From: Terriglobia bacterium
GTDB lineage: Bacteria; Acidobacteriota; Terriglobia; Terriglobales; Acidobacteriaceae
Assembly (NCBI GenBank): GCA_020073465.1
Contig: JAIQFC010000003.1
Location: 124,001 to 188,000 of the forward strand
DNA: 64,000 bases
Direction: 5' to 3'
The notes below the pieces were generated by a model that was not told the DNA's origin, made no database searches, and saw nothing but the letters and a program-made list of their open reading frames with translations. The stretch's first letter is position 1, and each line of letters begins with the position of its first letter. Below, piece after piece: positions 53,055 through 62,266 of the stretch. The position numbers and the translations under genes were made by a program.

Positions 53055-54500
53055 TCAAGCCTTCCCCTCCCGCTTTCTACCGCCAAACTGAAGCCAATAC
53101 GCAAGGGTAATCGTGGCCAGGAACAGGCCAAAAGCCGGCACCGTGTATTCGAGTCCCGGAACAAAGAATGTGCTGCCCGCGATGGCGAGCAGAGACGCCA
53201 AGCCCAACACAGTCGGAACTGGGTGCAAGCGCAGACGCAGGCGGAGTTGCGCCAGGCGCTCCGGTCTAAGCGCCCTGCGGAAACACAAGTGAGTGGCAAG
53301 AACCACGATCCACACGAAAAACATTCCAGCGACCGCCGTCCCGTAGAGCAACAAGAACGCCTGCTGGGGCACGTAGATCGCCAGAAAGATCGCGGCCACC
53401 ATGCCGCCGGTTGAAACGGCTAGAGCGGTTCGGGGCACGCCGCCGGCGCTGAGTCTTCCCAGCCAGGCGGGTGCGTACCGGCCACGGGCCAACGAGAACA
53501 GCATTCGCGTGGAGAGGTATAAGTTGGTATTGGCGCTCGACAGCGCCGCCGTGATCACCACCAGGTTCATCACACTGGCGGCATAAGGAATGCGCACGGC
53601 GGCGAAGGCACGCACGAACGGACTGCCTGTGATGCCGCCAGACCCGATTTGATTCCAGGGCGACATGGCCAACATCACCGTGATCGCGAGCGCATAAAAA
53701 AGGATCAACCGCAACAGAATGGTTTTCATTGCGGTGGGTACCGACTCTTCGGGATTCCGCGCCTCACCCGCGGTCACCGCGATCACCTCGATGCCCATAT
53801 AGCTGGTGATCACGAGCGTGAGCGCCAGCCAGACTCCTTTCCAACCGTGAGGCAGGAAACCGCCGTGCGCGGTGAGATTCGTGAAACCGATAGCCGGTGC
53901 TGAAGTCAAGCCGAAAAGCAGCACCCCACCGACGATCACGAAAACCATGATGGCCACGACCTTGATTAAGGCGAACCAGTACTCGAACTCCCCGAACCAC
54001 CCCACTTGAAGCGCGTTGACAATCACCAGACCGAGGGAAGCGGACGTCACCCAGAGCCAACCCGGGACGGCCGGTAACCAGAACGCCATGTAGATGGCAA
54101 CTGCGGTGACTTCCGCACCAATCGCAATGATCTGGATTAATCCGTAAGTGGCCCGGACCGAAAATCCGGCCCACGGGCTCAGGTAGCGCTCGGCATATAC
54201 GCCGAATGATCCTGCGACAGGGTGGACCACCGCCATCTCCGCCAGAGCATAGGCGACGACGACTGTGATCACGGCCCCCAGCAGATAACTGATGATCACT
54301 CCCGGCCCTGCCAGTTGGATGGTTACGCTACTGCCAAGGAAAAGACCGACTCCGATAGCACCACCGATGGCGATCATGGTGAGCTGGCGCTTGCTCAACT
54401 GGCGGTGCAGTCCCTCCGAAAATGGGGCAGAATCCGCAGACCCGGCGGCAGGTGAGGCCGGCGCCGCCGCATCGGGGATGGAGACCTTTGATTCCCGCAT
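53055..54500 (-). CDS. Amino-acid permease, APC superfamily
   Basis: A 481-aa transporter with about 12 TM helices. The amino-acid permease signature is clear: KRQLTMIAIGGAIGVGLFLG (TM1) and GPGVIISYLLGAVITVVVAY (TM2). VMLAMSPWNQIGSGGITGSP and the TM8-like NLVVITAALSSANTNLYLST motif place it near the GABA/AnsP/lysine-type proton symporters. The N-terminal 35 residues are Ala/Ser-rich and cytoplasmic. It lies 65 nt after the class V PLP enzyme on the same strand, so it may import that enzyme's substrate. Specificity cannot be read from the sequence. Confidence 0.92.
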   Translation of the reverse strand: MRESKVSIPDAAAPASPAAGSADSAPFSEGLHRQLSKRQLTMIAIGGAIGVGLFLGSSVTIQLAGPGVIISYLLGAVITVVVAYALAEMAVVHPVAGSFGVYAERYLSPWAGFSVRATYGLIQIIAIGAEVTAVAIYMAFWLPAVPGWLWVTSASLGLVIVNALQVGWFGEFEYWFALIKVVAIMVFVIVGGVLLFGLTSAPAIGFTNLTAHGGFLPHGWKGVWLALTLVITSYMGIEVIAVTAGEARNPEESVPTAMKTILLRLILFYALAITVMLAMSPWNQIGSGGITGSPFVRAFAAVRIPYAASVMNLVVITAALSSANTNLYLSTRMLFSLARGRYAPAWLGRLSAGGVPRTALAVSTGGMVAAIFLAIYVPQQAFLLLYGTAVAGMFFVWIVVLATHLCFRRALRPERLAQLRLRLRLHPVPTVLGLASLLAIAGSTFFVPGLEYTVPAFGLFLATITLAYWLQFGGRKREGKA

Positions 54501-54565
54501 TCCTTCTCGCCTCGAAGGCTAGCTTCGCTGCGTTCGTCTCACCTTATCCTACTTCTCGCTAACCG

Positions 54566-55762
54566 CTAATGACCCGCAGCTGCGGGATGTTTCGTGACGA
54601 GTAAGTCAAGGTTGTGCTCCAGCGCCATCAGGAGCGATTGCACATCTTGATCGGAGTTATAGAGATGAAAGCTGATCCGGAGTCCGTCACGCCGGGCGGA
54701 AGCCGCAATGTCACGTTCGGCCAGCTTTTTTACCAGGGCTTCAGCATCATGGGCTCTTAGAACTACCAGCGGACCAACGCTGTCGGCAGGAGTCTTACTC
54801 TCGATTCCGAGTTTCTCTGCGCCCTCCATCAGCTTGCGGGTCAAGTGTTGTACTCGCTCGGCGACGTTCTCCATGCCGGTGTTCATGAGCAGCTTCAGTC
54901 CAGGCACAGTTGAGTAGATACTCGGGACCGGAGGCGACCCCGATTGGAAGCGGCGAGCTGAGGGTGCCGGATCGAGGTGCTTCACGTCGAAGGCAAACGG
55001 ATTTGCCTGCCCAAACCATCCCGTCACCGTGGGTACGAGGGCAGGTATCAATTCGCGGCGCACATAGAGGAAGGCGAGTCCCGGCGATCCCAGCAAGTAC
55101 TTCAGGGTGCCGGTGACATAAAAGTCCACGCCCAACGCCTTCACATCCACGGGACGCGTGCCCGCATCCTGGAAGTCGTCGAGCAGCACCAGGGCTCCCT
55201 TATCGTGGGCCGCCGCCACCACTTCCCTGACCGGGGAGCGAAAGCCGTTGGCGAAGCACACACGAGTGAGCGGTACGATCAGAGTATTGCGATCGATCCT
55301 GGCGGCGTAGTCTTCGATGGCCACGCGGTTGTCACGGGCGGCGATGAACTCGATTTCTGCCCCCCGAGGGCGCTGCGCGAGCCAGATGTGTCCCATGGTG
55401 GGGAACTCGAATTCGCCCATGACCACTTTCTTGCGTTCCCGAAAAAGCAGCGCACTGGCCAGAGAATTGATACCCTCCGAAGCGCTGGTCACGATGGCGA
55501 CTTCATCGGCATCGGCTCCGATGAAGCGGGCGAAGAGCGTGCGTGCCTGTTCGTAATGGTCAACCCAGAGGTCCCAGGGCGAACCGTGCGCATGCCAGCT
55601 CTCGAGGTACTCCCGGAGTCCGGCTTCGACCGCTTCACACAAAGCACCCTGGGAACAACTGTTGAGATAGACCTTATGGCGCAGAATCGGAAACTGGCTT
55701 CGAATCTCGGCAGCCTGTGCGTCGTTCAGCAAGAGGGTCGTGCCCGGATGTCGGGACAGCAT
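54566..55762 (-). CDS. Class V PLP-dependent aminotransferase-fold enzyme
   Basis: A 398-aa enzyme from ATG 55762 (MLSRHPGTTLLLNDAQAAEI); a GTG 48 nt upstream is possible. The fold-type I elements are intact: VYLNSCSQGALCEA (31-44), phosphate-binding TSASEGINSL (92-101), LVLLDDFQDAG (191-201, Asp195/196 for the pyridine nitrogen) and the Schiff-base Lys221 in TGTLKYLLGSPGLAFLYV. The overall look is of kynureninase, isopenicillin-N epimerase or cysteine-desulfurase-like members without the desulfurase Cys loop. It may act on an amino acid imported by the downstream permease. Divergent from the GntR regulator, with which it shares a 234-bp control region. Confidence 0.9.
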   Translation of the reverse strand: MLSRHPGTTLLLNDAQAAEIRSQFPILRHKVYLNSCSQGALCEAVEAGLREYLESWHAHGSPWDLWVDHYEQARTLFARFIGADADEVAIVTSASEGINSLASALLFRERKKVVMGEFEFPTMGHIWLAQRPRGAEIEFIAARDNRVAIEDYAARIDRNTLIVPLTRVCFANGFRSPVREVVAAAHDKGALVLLDDFQDAGTRPVDVKALGVDFYVTGTLKYLLGSPGLAFLYVRRELIPALVPTVTGWFGQANPFAFDVKHLDPAPSARRFQSGSPPVPSIYSTVPGLKLLMNTGMENVAERVQHLTRKLMEGAEKLGIESKTPADSVGPLVVLRAHDAEALVKKLAERDIAASARRDGLRISFHLYNSDQDVQSLLMALEHNLDLLVTKHPAAAGH

Positions 55763-55930
55763 TGTGCTTAAGCCGCCCAGAGGATCGGGGACAGGCGAGA
55801 AACCTAGCACTGCCAGCTTTGGCCCGTCAAGACAATATCGGGCTGGCCCGTCCTGATCCTTGATTGGTCCTGCCCGGCAACAGGGGGTGGGGGTGCAATC
55901 ATCCCAGCATTGTTTTCAATTGTTCAACAC

Positions 55931-55960
55931 TTGACAGATTGAATCTCTTCGACGCAAGAT
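55931..55960 (+). promoter_or_regulatory. Putative sigma-70 promoter of the GntR/FCD operon
   Basis: TTGACA (55931-55936) is a perfect -35; CAAGAT (55955-55960) at 18 bp is a weak -10. It lies 37 nt before the ATG at 55997. The bases immediately before it, CAATTGTTCAACAC, contain the short palindrome CAATTG and a TTG/CAA dyad, compatible with an operator for the GntR protein itself. Confidence 0.4.
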
Positions 55961-55996
55961 ACTAGCCCAGTTTTGCCAGCGGTTGCCGAACCCGAC

Positions 55997-56758
55997 ATGG
56001 AGCGCTCGCCCATTCACCGAGTCAGTGTGGCTGACCAGGTTGCCAGCAACCTGAGAGAGAGAGTCTTGAATGGCGAACTTCGCCCGGGTACCTCCCTGCA
56101 CGAAATTCCCCTCGCCGAGTCGCTCGGCGTCTCGCGGAACACCATGCGCGAGGCCGTCCGCATCCTTTCGCTGGAAGGGCTCGTAAAACGAAACATTCAT
56201 CGCGGCATTGCCGTGGCGCAACTCTCCCTGAAGGATGTTCACGAGATCTATCACGTGCGGCGGCTGTTGGAGATGCAGGCCATTCTGGCTGCCAAGACTC
56301 CCGACCCCGACTTGCTTCGCCAGTTGCGCACCGGGCTGGAACAGTACGAAAAAGCGGTGCGGGCCAGGGACTGGGTTGCTGCCGTCAATCACGACCTGCG
56401 CTTCCACCGCCTGATCATTCGCTTCCTGAAAAACGACCGGTTGGAAGATTTCTATCAAAAAACTATCGGGGAACTGCGCATGGGCATGGTGCTTGTGGAT
56501 CGCCGGCATGATGATCCGGGCATGCTCGTTCCTGTGCATCGCAGGCTCTATCAACTGCTCATTGCCAAGAAGCTGAGGGAATGTACGGAAATACTGGCCA
56601 GGCACCTGGATGACTCGGAGTCAAGATTGTGCCGGGTCCTGGATGACCATTTGGCGGGCAACTCGTCCGCCAACCATGGGCCGGAGGCGAAAGCTCGAAG
56701 TGTCCGGAAAGTTCGAAGTGCCGGAAAAGTTCGAAGTGTTGCCCGAGTTCACGATTAA
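55997..56758 (+). CDS. GntR-family transcriptional regulator, FCD (FadR-like) type
   Basis: A 253-aa regulator; ATG 55997 chosen over a TTG eight codons earlier. Residues 10-75 form the winged helix (LRERVLNGELRPGTSLHEI, ESLGVSRNTMREAVRILSLE). Residues 80-215 are an all-helical FCD domain with conserved Arg/His (HEIYHVRRLLEMQ, NHDLRFHRLIIRF, VPVHRRLYQLL), probably metal- and acid-binding. The C-terminus carries an unusual basic tail of three hexapeptides, RSVRKV-RSAGKV-RSVARV, encoded by an 18-nt tandem repeat. The TAA stop overlaps the AAGGAG ribosome site of the TonB receptor gene, so the regulator is translationally coupled to the operon it likely controls, with a small carboxylate as probable effector. 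Confidence 0.92.
   Translation: MERSPIHRVSVADQVASNLRERVLNGELRPGTSLHEIPLAESLGVSRNTMREAVRILSLEGLVKRNIHRGIAVAQLSLKDVHEIYHVRRLLEMQAILAAKTPDPDLLRQLRTGLEQYEKAVRARDWVAAVNHDLRFHRLIIRFLKNDRLEDFYQKTIGELRMGMVLVDRRHDDPGMLVPVHRRLYQLLIAKKLRECTEILARHLDDSESRLCRVLDDHLAGNSSANHGPEAKARSVRKVRSAGKVRSVARVHD
56695..56748 (+). repeat. Three 18-nt tandem repeats in the GntR gene 3' end
   Basis: Units 56695-56712, 56713-56730 and 56731-56748 all begin TCGAAGTG. They encode the basic hexapeptides RSVRKV, RSAGKV and RSVARV at the C-terminus of the regulator. The units are imperfect, so the expansion is not very recent. Confidence 0.75.
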
Positions 56759-56768
56759 GGAGACGCCG

Positions 56769-59700
56769 ATGAAGCCCCGCTGCGATCGCAGAACCTTGAA
56801 ACAGTTCTCTCCCAGGTTGAGTTACGCCGTTGTTCTTGTCGTATTGGTTGCCGCGACTGTTCCCGCGGTGGCTCAGGTTGTCACCGCATCTATCCAGGGC
56901 CGCGTGTACGACGTAACGGGCGCGGCAATTTCGGGGGCGACACTCACGGTGACCAACACGGCCACCGGGCTTTCCCGCTCCACCCCGGCCACGCCGACCG
57001 GGGACTACCAAATCTCGTTGCTTCCCGTCGGGGAGTATACGGTGACCGCAGAAAAGCAGGGATTCCAGAAGGCGGCCAAAAAGATTCAGTTGGAGATTGG
57101 CGCAAACGCGAACTTGGACTTCTCGCTTTCTCCCGGCCCAATTCGTGAGGAGGTCTCCGTGCAAGACGTCGGCTCCGTGGCCGAGCCCACGCGCACCATG
57201 GTGAGCTCCGTCATCGACGAGCAGAAGATCGAGAACTTGCCGGTCAATGGCCGTCAATTCATCGACTTTGCGCTTCTGGCCCCCGGAGTGAAGATCGGCG
57301 ATACCACGTCAGGTGGCACGGATGTGATTATCGAACCGGTGACCAAGCTGTCTTTTGCAGGGCAGAATATCCATTACAACTTCATCGCCGTGGATGGCGC
57401 AGATAATATTTCCACCGCCTCGGGTGTCCAGAAATACACGCCGTCTCAGGAAGCGGTGCGGGAATTCCGCGTGGTTAACAGCAGTTACAGCACAGAATTT
57501 GGCAGGGCTGTGGGTGGCATCGTCAATATCATCACCAAGAGCGGTTCCAATCAATTCCACGGATCAGCTTACGAATATCTTCGCAACGACAAATTGGACG
57601 CAGGCAGTATTTTGGCCTCTTCCGATCCGTCGACCTGCACGGTGCCCGGAGACGTGACGTCCGGCGGATGCAAGCAGCTCAACAAGCTGCGTCAAAATCA
57701 GTTTGGTTTCACCGCCGGTGGTCCCCTCATCAAGAACAGGACCTTCTTTTTCGGCAATTACGAGGGCCAGCGGCGCCGCGAGTCCCCCTACTACAACTCG
57801 ATCATCCTGAACAATATTACGGCGATCAATCAGTTCAAGACTGCAATCGGGTTTCCTCTGGAGAACCTGAATGTCACCCGCAGCACCGACTATGACAACG
57901 TGCTGGCGCGCGTGGACCACTCTTTCAATAACAACAACAATTTGTTCATCCGGTACTTCTTCAACAACGGCTCACTGAAGAACTATTCGCCGCTGAACGA
58001 TGGGTTCGACTTGCCATCGGGATTCAAGAACAACTCGGATAAAGACCACTCGTTGGTCGGAAACCTCTCGACTCTCATTTCGCCCAGCTTGGTCAACGAA
58101 TTGCGTGTGCAGTGGGCCCACCGCAACTATGACTTTCCTACGGTCAGTTCGCAGCCGCACATGGAAGTGGCCAATGAGTTTGCCATCGGTGTGAACCGAG
58201 GCAACCCTGACTTCTACCGCGAAGGGCGCTTTGAACTGGTGGACGACCTCACCAAAAGCCTGGGAAAGCACACGCTCAGCTTTGGGGGCGACTATAACTG
58301 GGTGCGAACCACGGAATCTTTCCCGCTGTTCTATCCATTTGAGGCCACCTTCCTCTGCGTGGCACCGATCGCCAACACGGCGTGCGCAATTTCAAACTTG
58401 CAGGATCAAGACCCGGTTGTGCTCTTTTACGAGCGATTCCAGGCATCGTCAGGGTTCACCGAACCCACATTCGATCCTTCGGTCTTTCAGTTGAGCCACT
58501 ATCCCGATGCGGTGCGGAACTCAGCTCAGGGCACGCTCGACCACACCTACAGCGGATTGTTCGCTCAGGACAACTGGCGGGCGACGGACCGGCTGACGGT
58601 CAACCTCGGGGTGCGCACGGATTGGGAAACCTGGCCCAGCGGCGTGCTGAACAGGCAACTGGGCGTGGACCCAAGGCTCGGCATCGCCTATAGCCTGGGA
58701 ACGAAGCGGAATATCGTGATCCGCGCCGGCTCGGGCCTGTTCCACGGAATCGTTCCTGCCCCTTTGCTCGCGTGTCAGAAACCTTCCTGCGGCGGACAGA
58801 CCAAGTTCCGCCCGCAGGATGATGATTTGAACTCGGTAACGCAGCTGTGGGGGTTTGCCAGCGGCGTCGGTCCGGATAGCCCCATGCAGACGGCCTTTCA
58901 GAACTTGATTGCCGGCAGCTATCCTGACAACCCGGACGCTCCGGTGCCGGGCTTCCAGGGTCCCGCCACAATTGTGCGCTTCACCAAGGACCACAAACAG
59001 CCCTATGGCATTCAGAACAGCCTGTCGCTGGAGTTTGAGCCCTTCAAAGATGCGCTGCTGAACGTAACCTACCTGCGGACCCACGGCGTGCACTTGGGCA
59101 GTTTCTACAATATCAACCAGGCGCCCGATCCTGTAAATCCTCAGATCTGCGGATTGCACGACTCGCGGGGTGATACGGGGTGCAAGGCCCAGTTCGTCCC
59201 TGCCAGCGCCAACTTCCTCTACTTTGAGGCGGATTCTCGGTGGTATTCAGAATTCGATGGGCTCCTGGTGAACCTCAACCGCCGCGTTACGCATCATGTC
59301 GGATTCGGAATCAGCTATACCTGGTCGAAGAGCCTGGATGATGGGCCCAATCCGAGTTTCGTGCTGATTCCGCAAGACACTTTTGACTTCCATGCGGAAA
59401 AGGCGCTTTCGGCGGACCATGTAGCGCATCGCTTTGTGGCCAACGCCACCTTCCAGGGGCCCACCAAGATGAATCCCCTGGTGAACAACTGGCAGTTGTC
59501 CACCATCGTCAGCCTGGAGTCACCACACTATTTCACCAAGTTTGCAGGCCTCGACACCAACGCGGACGGCTTCCCCATCAATGACCGGGTCGGCATCGAA
59601 CCGCGCAATACCTTCAAGGGCGACAGCTACCAGAGTGTGGACCTGCGTTTGTCTCGGACATTTAAAGTCACCGAGCGCGTTAATCTGCAAGCTCTGGCGG

Positions 59701-59885
59701 AGGGCTTCAACACGCTCAACACAGTAAACGTGCGGTTCTATAACACCGTCTACAGCGCACCGGACTTCATCCCGGCGGGCACGCCTGGCACGTTCCTCGA
59801 GGGTTCCCCGAACCCGGGTTATGGAACACCGCGGGCCGTTTTTAATCCGCGTCAGATTCAGTTCGCAGTGCGCGTAGCCTGGTAG
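56769..59885 (+). CDS. TonB-dependent receptor, Oar-like, with N-terminal carboxypeptidase-regulatory domain
   Basis: A 1038-aa outer-membrane protein. The ATG at 56769 follows AAGGAG; the frame continues upstream but overlaps the GntR gene. Signal peptide: YAVVLVVLVAATVPAVAQ. Residues about 38-120 form a carboxypeptidase regulatory-like domain (ASIQGRVYDVTGAAISGATL). The plug follows (ENLPVNGRQFIDFALLAPGV, GRAVGGIVNIITKSGSNQFH) and then a long 22-strand-type barrel ending QIQFAVRVAW with a C-terminal aromatic. Such receptors import glycans, siderophores or hydrophobic compounds with TonB. As the first structural gene of the 56-64 kb cluster it probably takes up the cluster's substrate. Confidence 0.92.
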   Translation: MKPRCDRRTLKQFSPRLSYAVVLVVLVAATVPAVAQVVTASIQGRVYDVTGAAISGATLTVTNTATGLSRSTPATPTGDYQISLLPVGEYTVTAEKQGFQKAAKKIQLEIGANANLDFSLSPGPIREEVSVQDVGSVAEPTRTMVSSVIDEQKIENLPVNGRQFIDFALLAPGVKIGDTTSGGTDVIIEPVTKLSFAGQNIHYNFIAVDGADNISTASGVQKYTPSQEAVREFRVVNSSYSTEFGRAVGGIVNIITKSGSNQFHGSAYEYLRNDKLDAGSILASSDPSTCTVPGDVTSGGCKQLNKLRQNQFGFTAGGPLIKNRTFFFGNYEGQRRRESPYYNSIILNNITAINQFKTAIGFPLENLNVTRSTDYDNVLARVDHSFNNNNNLFIRYFFNNGSLKNYSPLNDGFDLPSGFKNNSDKDHSLVGNLSTLISPSLVNELRVQWAHRNYDFPTVSSQPHMEVANEFAIGVNRGNPDFYREGRFELVDDLTKSLGKHTLSFGGDYNWVRTTESFPLFYPFEATFLCVAPIANTACAISNLQDQDPVVLFYERFQASSGFTEPTFDPSVFQLSHYPDAVRNSAQGTLDHTYSGLFAQDNWRATDRLTVNLGVRTDWETWPSGVLNRQLGVDPRLGIAYSLGTKRNIVIRAGSGLFHGIVPAPLLACQKPSCGGQTKFRPQDDDLNSVTQLWGFASGVGPDSPMQTAFQNLIAGSYPDNPDAPVPGFQGPATIVRFTKDHKQPYGIQNSLSLEFEPFKDALLNVTYLRTHGVHLGSFYNINQAPDPVNPQICGLHDSRGDTGCKAQFVPASANFLYFEADSRWYSEFDGLLVNLNRRVTHHVGFGISYTWSKSLDDGPNPSFVLIPQDTFDFHAEKALSADHVAHRFVANATFQGPTKMNPLVNNWQLSTIVSLESPHYFTKFAGLDTNADGFPINDRVGIEPRNTFKGDSYQSVDLRLSRTFKVTERVNLQALAEGFNTLNTVNVRFYNTVYSAPDFIPAGTPGTFLEGSPNPGYGTPRAVFNPRQIQFAVRVAW

Positions 59886-60027
59886 TGGCTTTGAAAAGTG
59901 AGCGGACTGTCGCTCGCATTGGAGTCTAACGCTAGGGAATTCGCGTCTGGACGCACGGCCCGCGACGCCGCCGAAACGCGGTTGTCGCAAACAGTCGCAA
60001 CAGCACAGACAGGCCAAACTAGGCCGG

Positions 60028-61131
60028 ATGAAACACTTCGGATCCCACATGCGATTCGGCATTTATTGCGAAATCCAGACGCCACCGGGCAAGTCGCATT
60101 CCGAGATGATCTGGGAAATCATGCGCCAGATCGAACATGCCGACGATGCCGGATTCGACGTGTATTCGGTGATCGACCATCACTTCTTCCAGAAGTTCTC
60201 CATCTCGGCGAATCCGCTGGCAATGTTTGCCGCTGCCGCGCAACGGACGAAGCATATTCGTTTCCGGACCGCGCTGCATACGCTGCCTCTGGAGAATCCC
60301 ATGCGGCTGGCTGGGATGATCGCGGAAGCGGACATTCTTACCCATGGCCGGCTGGAGTGCGGTCTGGGCCGCGGCCATGCCTGGCTCTTCGGCCCGTCCG
60401 CCCTGCCCCTCGAGGAGAGCCGTCCGCGGTACAACGAGGCAATCGACATTCTGGAACTGGCTTTCACTCAAGAAAAGTTTTCCTATGAGGGTCAGTACTA
60501 CAGGGTACGCGATGTGAGCGTTGTGCCGAAGCCCGTCCAGAAGCCGCATCCCAAGTTCTACACGGGCGGCACGAGCGATATCACGTACCAGACGGCCGGT
60601 GAAAAGGGCTGGGGAATCTTCGTGCCCCCGCTTCTGCCTTGGAATGTACTGGAACCGCCCCTGAACATTTACAAGAAGGCTTGTGCAGAGTCCGGTCACC
60701 AACCTGATATCGTTTACATCCGGCCCGTTTACATCGACGAGGATGAGAGGACGATCCGTCGCGAGGTGGAAGCGGCGCTGCTGAATTTTCTTGCCTTCAA
60801 CGCGTCGCCTGTAACCTCGCTGCAGAGCGAAGAGAAGAAAGCAGAACTCCGGGCGAAGGGCTATGGATTCTACGCCAGCGGCGCTCTCGAGGCGTTGACC
60901 CAGTTGACCTACGAGGAGATCGTGGATCAGGAAATCGGGTTCATCGGAACACCGGAAAAGGTGATCCGGCAGGTCGAGAATTTACAGGCGAAAGGTGGCA
61001 TCGGGGAACTGGCAATCGTTTCAAATTTTGGCGGAATCGAGCATTGGAAGAGCATCAAGACGCAAGATCTTTTTGCCAGACACGTGATTCCGTCATTCCG
61101 GCGCCAGTCAACGGACGTAGCGGCAGATTGA
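60028..61131 (+). CDS. LLM-class flavin-dependent oxidoreductase (luciferase-like)
   Basis: A 367-aa protein (or 360 aa if the ATG at 60049, MRFGIYCEIQTPPGKSH, is used, which is the more typical family start). The bacterial-luciferase TIM barrel is recognisable: EIMRQIEHADDAGFDVYSVI and HHFFQKFSISANPLAMFAAA, then RLAGMIAEADILTHGRLECG and LGRGHAW (flavin-phosphate region). KPVQKPHPKFYTGGTS and the C-terminal GTPEKVIRQVENLQAKGGIG follow. Members oxidise substrates with FMNH2 and O2 or use F420. Its place between the TonB receptor and the membrane proteins suggests the first oxidation step of the cluster's pathway. Cofactor choice cannot be read from sequence. Confidence 0.9.
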   Translation: MKHFGSHMRFGIYCEIQTPPGKSHSEMIWEIMRQIEHADDAGFDVYSVIDHHFFQKFSISANPLAMFAAAAQRTKHIRFRTALHTLPLENPMRLAGMIAEADILTHGRLECGLGRGHAWLFGPSALPLEESRPRYNEAIDILELAFTQEKFSYEGQYYRVRDVSVVPKPVQKPHPKFYTGGTSDITYQTAGEKGWGIFVPPLLPWNVLEPPLNIYKKACAESGHQPDIVYIRPVYIDEDERTIRREVEAALLNFLAFNASPVTSLQSEEKKAELRAKGYGFYASGALEALTQLTYEEIVDQEIGFIGTPEKVIRQVENLQAKGGIGELAIVSNFGGIEHWKSIKTQDLFARHVIPSFRRQSTDVAAD

Positions 61132-61135
61132 AAAC

Positions 61136-62266
61136 GTGGCCACAGTGACTCACAAGGCGGTGGAGAGCACGGAACGGACAGTATCGACGGATGCCGACGT
61201 TGCCTTCGCGCCGGCCAGTGCACAACGGCTCCTGATTTTCGGTGGGATTGCTCTGATTGCCGGTGGCATGTTGTTCGGCGACATTTTCGCCGTGTTTGTC
61301 CTTCACCAGAACGGACGGCAGACCGGTGAAGCTCTTCTGGCCGCCGCGCAAGCTGTGAGCGCAGGAAATGCGTCAGCGATGAAAGATATTTTTGGAAACA
61401 TCGGCGGACTTCTCGAGAATCGTGGGACAAAAGTCGATGCTCATGTTCACATGACTGACGCCGGCTATCTCGCCCTTCTGTTAGCCCTGGTACAACCTTA
61501 TGTAGCCCTCTCTCAGCGACGCAAGAAATTGCTCGCCAACTTGTTTGTCGCCGGGGGCATTCTGCTGCCGGTAGGCATTTTTTTGATCCACTATGTCGGG
61601 CTTGCCTACAGCCCTTTTCCGGTAATCGGATGGGGCAGCGTGCTGGCCGATTCAGCGGGCGCACTCCTGATCGTCGCTCTCACCGGGCAGGCCTGGGGTT
61701 TTTGGAATTATTTGCAGCGCGGAGCCGGTGTGAGCGAACCCGAGTTGCCGCGGGACCGAACCTGGGCAGGTCGTGCCCTGCTAACCGGTGGGACCGTCCT
61801 GCTGCTGCTCGGATTTTTGTACGGAGCGTGGTATGCGGGAATGGATTTGTATTCCCACGAAGCGCGAGAGACGCAGATACTGAACACCATGCTGGACAGG
61901 GCGATCAGCAGCCAAAGCAACTCCGCCGTCTCGGTTGGCGATTACGGATCGCTGGCTGCCGAGCGGGCGATCAAGATCGCCGCGCACTCCCATGTCATTG
62001 AGTTCGGGTTGCTGGCTATGTTGTTGTCATTTGTGCAACCCTATGTTTACCTTGGCGAGGTCTGGAAGCGGCGTTGGGTGATGGTGTTGCTCGCCGGCTC
62101 AGTCACGCTGCCGGTTTTTGTGCTGCTCGAAGTGAGGCTTGGTCTGCTGGCAGGCGGGATCGCAGACTTGGGTGGCTTGTTGGTAATTGTTGCCTTAGGC
62201 GGAATGCTGGTGGGTGTCCTGCGTCATGGTGGCCGCTTGGACGCCGCGGCCGGGAGTCTCGGATGA
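61136..62266 (+). CDS. Membrane protein with two tandem 4-TM HxH units (styrene-oxide-isomerase/HabA-like?)
   Basis: A 376-aa protein (GTG start 61136, four bases after the LLM stop). Two homologous halves, 31-193 and 213-363, each have TM1, a loop of about 50 residues, then an HxH motif directly before TM2: DAHVHMTDAGYLALLLALVQ (His103/105) and AAHSHVIEFGLLAMLLSFVQ (His284/286), each followed by PYV. A proline sits in TM3 (LLPVGIFL; TLPVFVLL), and TM4 is Gly/Ala/Leu-rich. The unit size, four helices and a His at the TM2 entrance resemble styrene-oxide isomerase and hydroxylaminobenzene mutase, but I know no tandem fused member. Its stop overlaps the next gene (ATGA). Function is inferred, not shown. 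Confidence 0.8.
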   Translation: MATVTHKAVESTERTVSTDADVAFAPASAQRLLIFGGIALIAGGMLFGDIFAVFVLHQNGRQTGEALLAAAQAVSAGNASAMKDIFGNIGGLLENRGTKVDAHVHMTDAGYLALLLALVQPYVALSQRRKKLLANLFVAGGILLPVGIFLIHYVGLAYSPFPVIGWGSVLADSAGALLIVALTGQAWGFWNYLQRGAGVSEPELPRDRTWAGRALLTGGTVLLLLGFLYGAWYAGMDLYSHEARETQILNTMLDRAISSQSNSAVSVGDYGSLAAERAIKIAAHSHVIEFGLLAMLLSFVQPYVYLGEVWKRRWVMVLLAGSVTLPVFVLLEVRLGLLAGGIADLGGLLVIVALGGMLVGVLRHGGRLDAAAGSLG

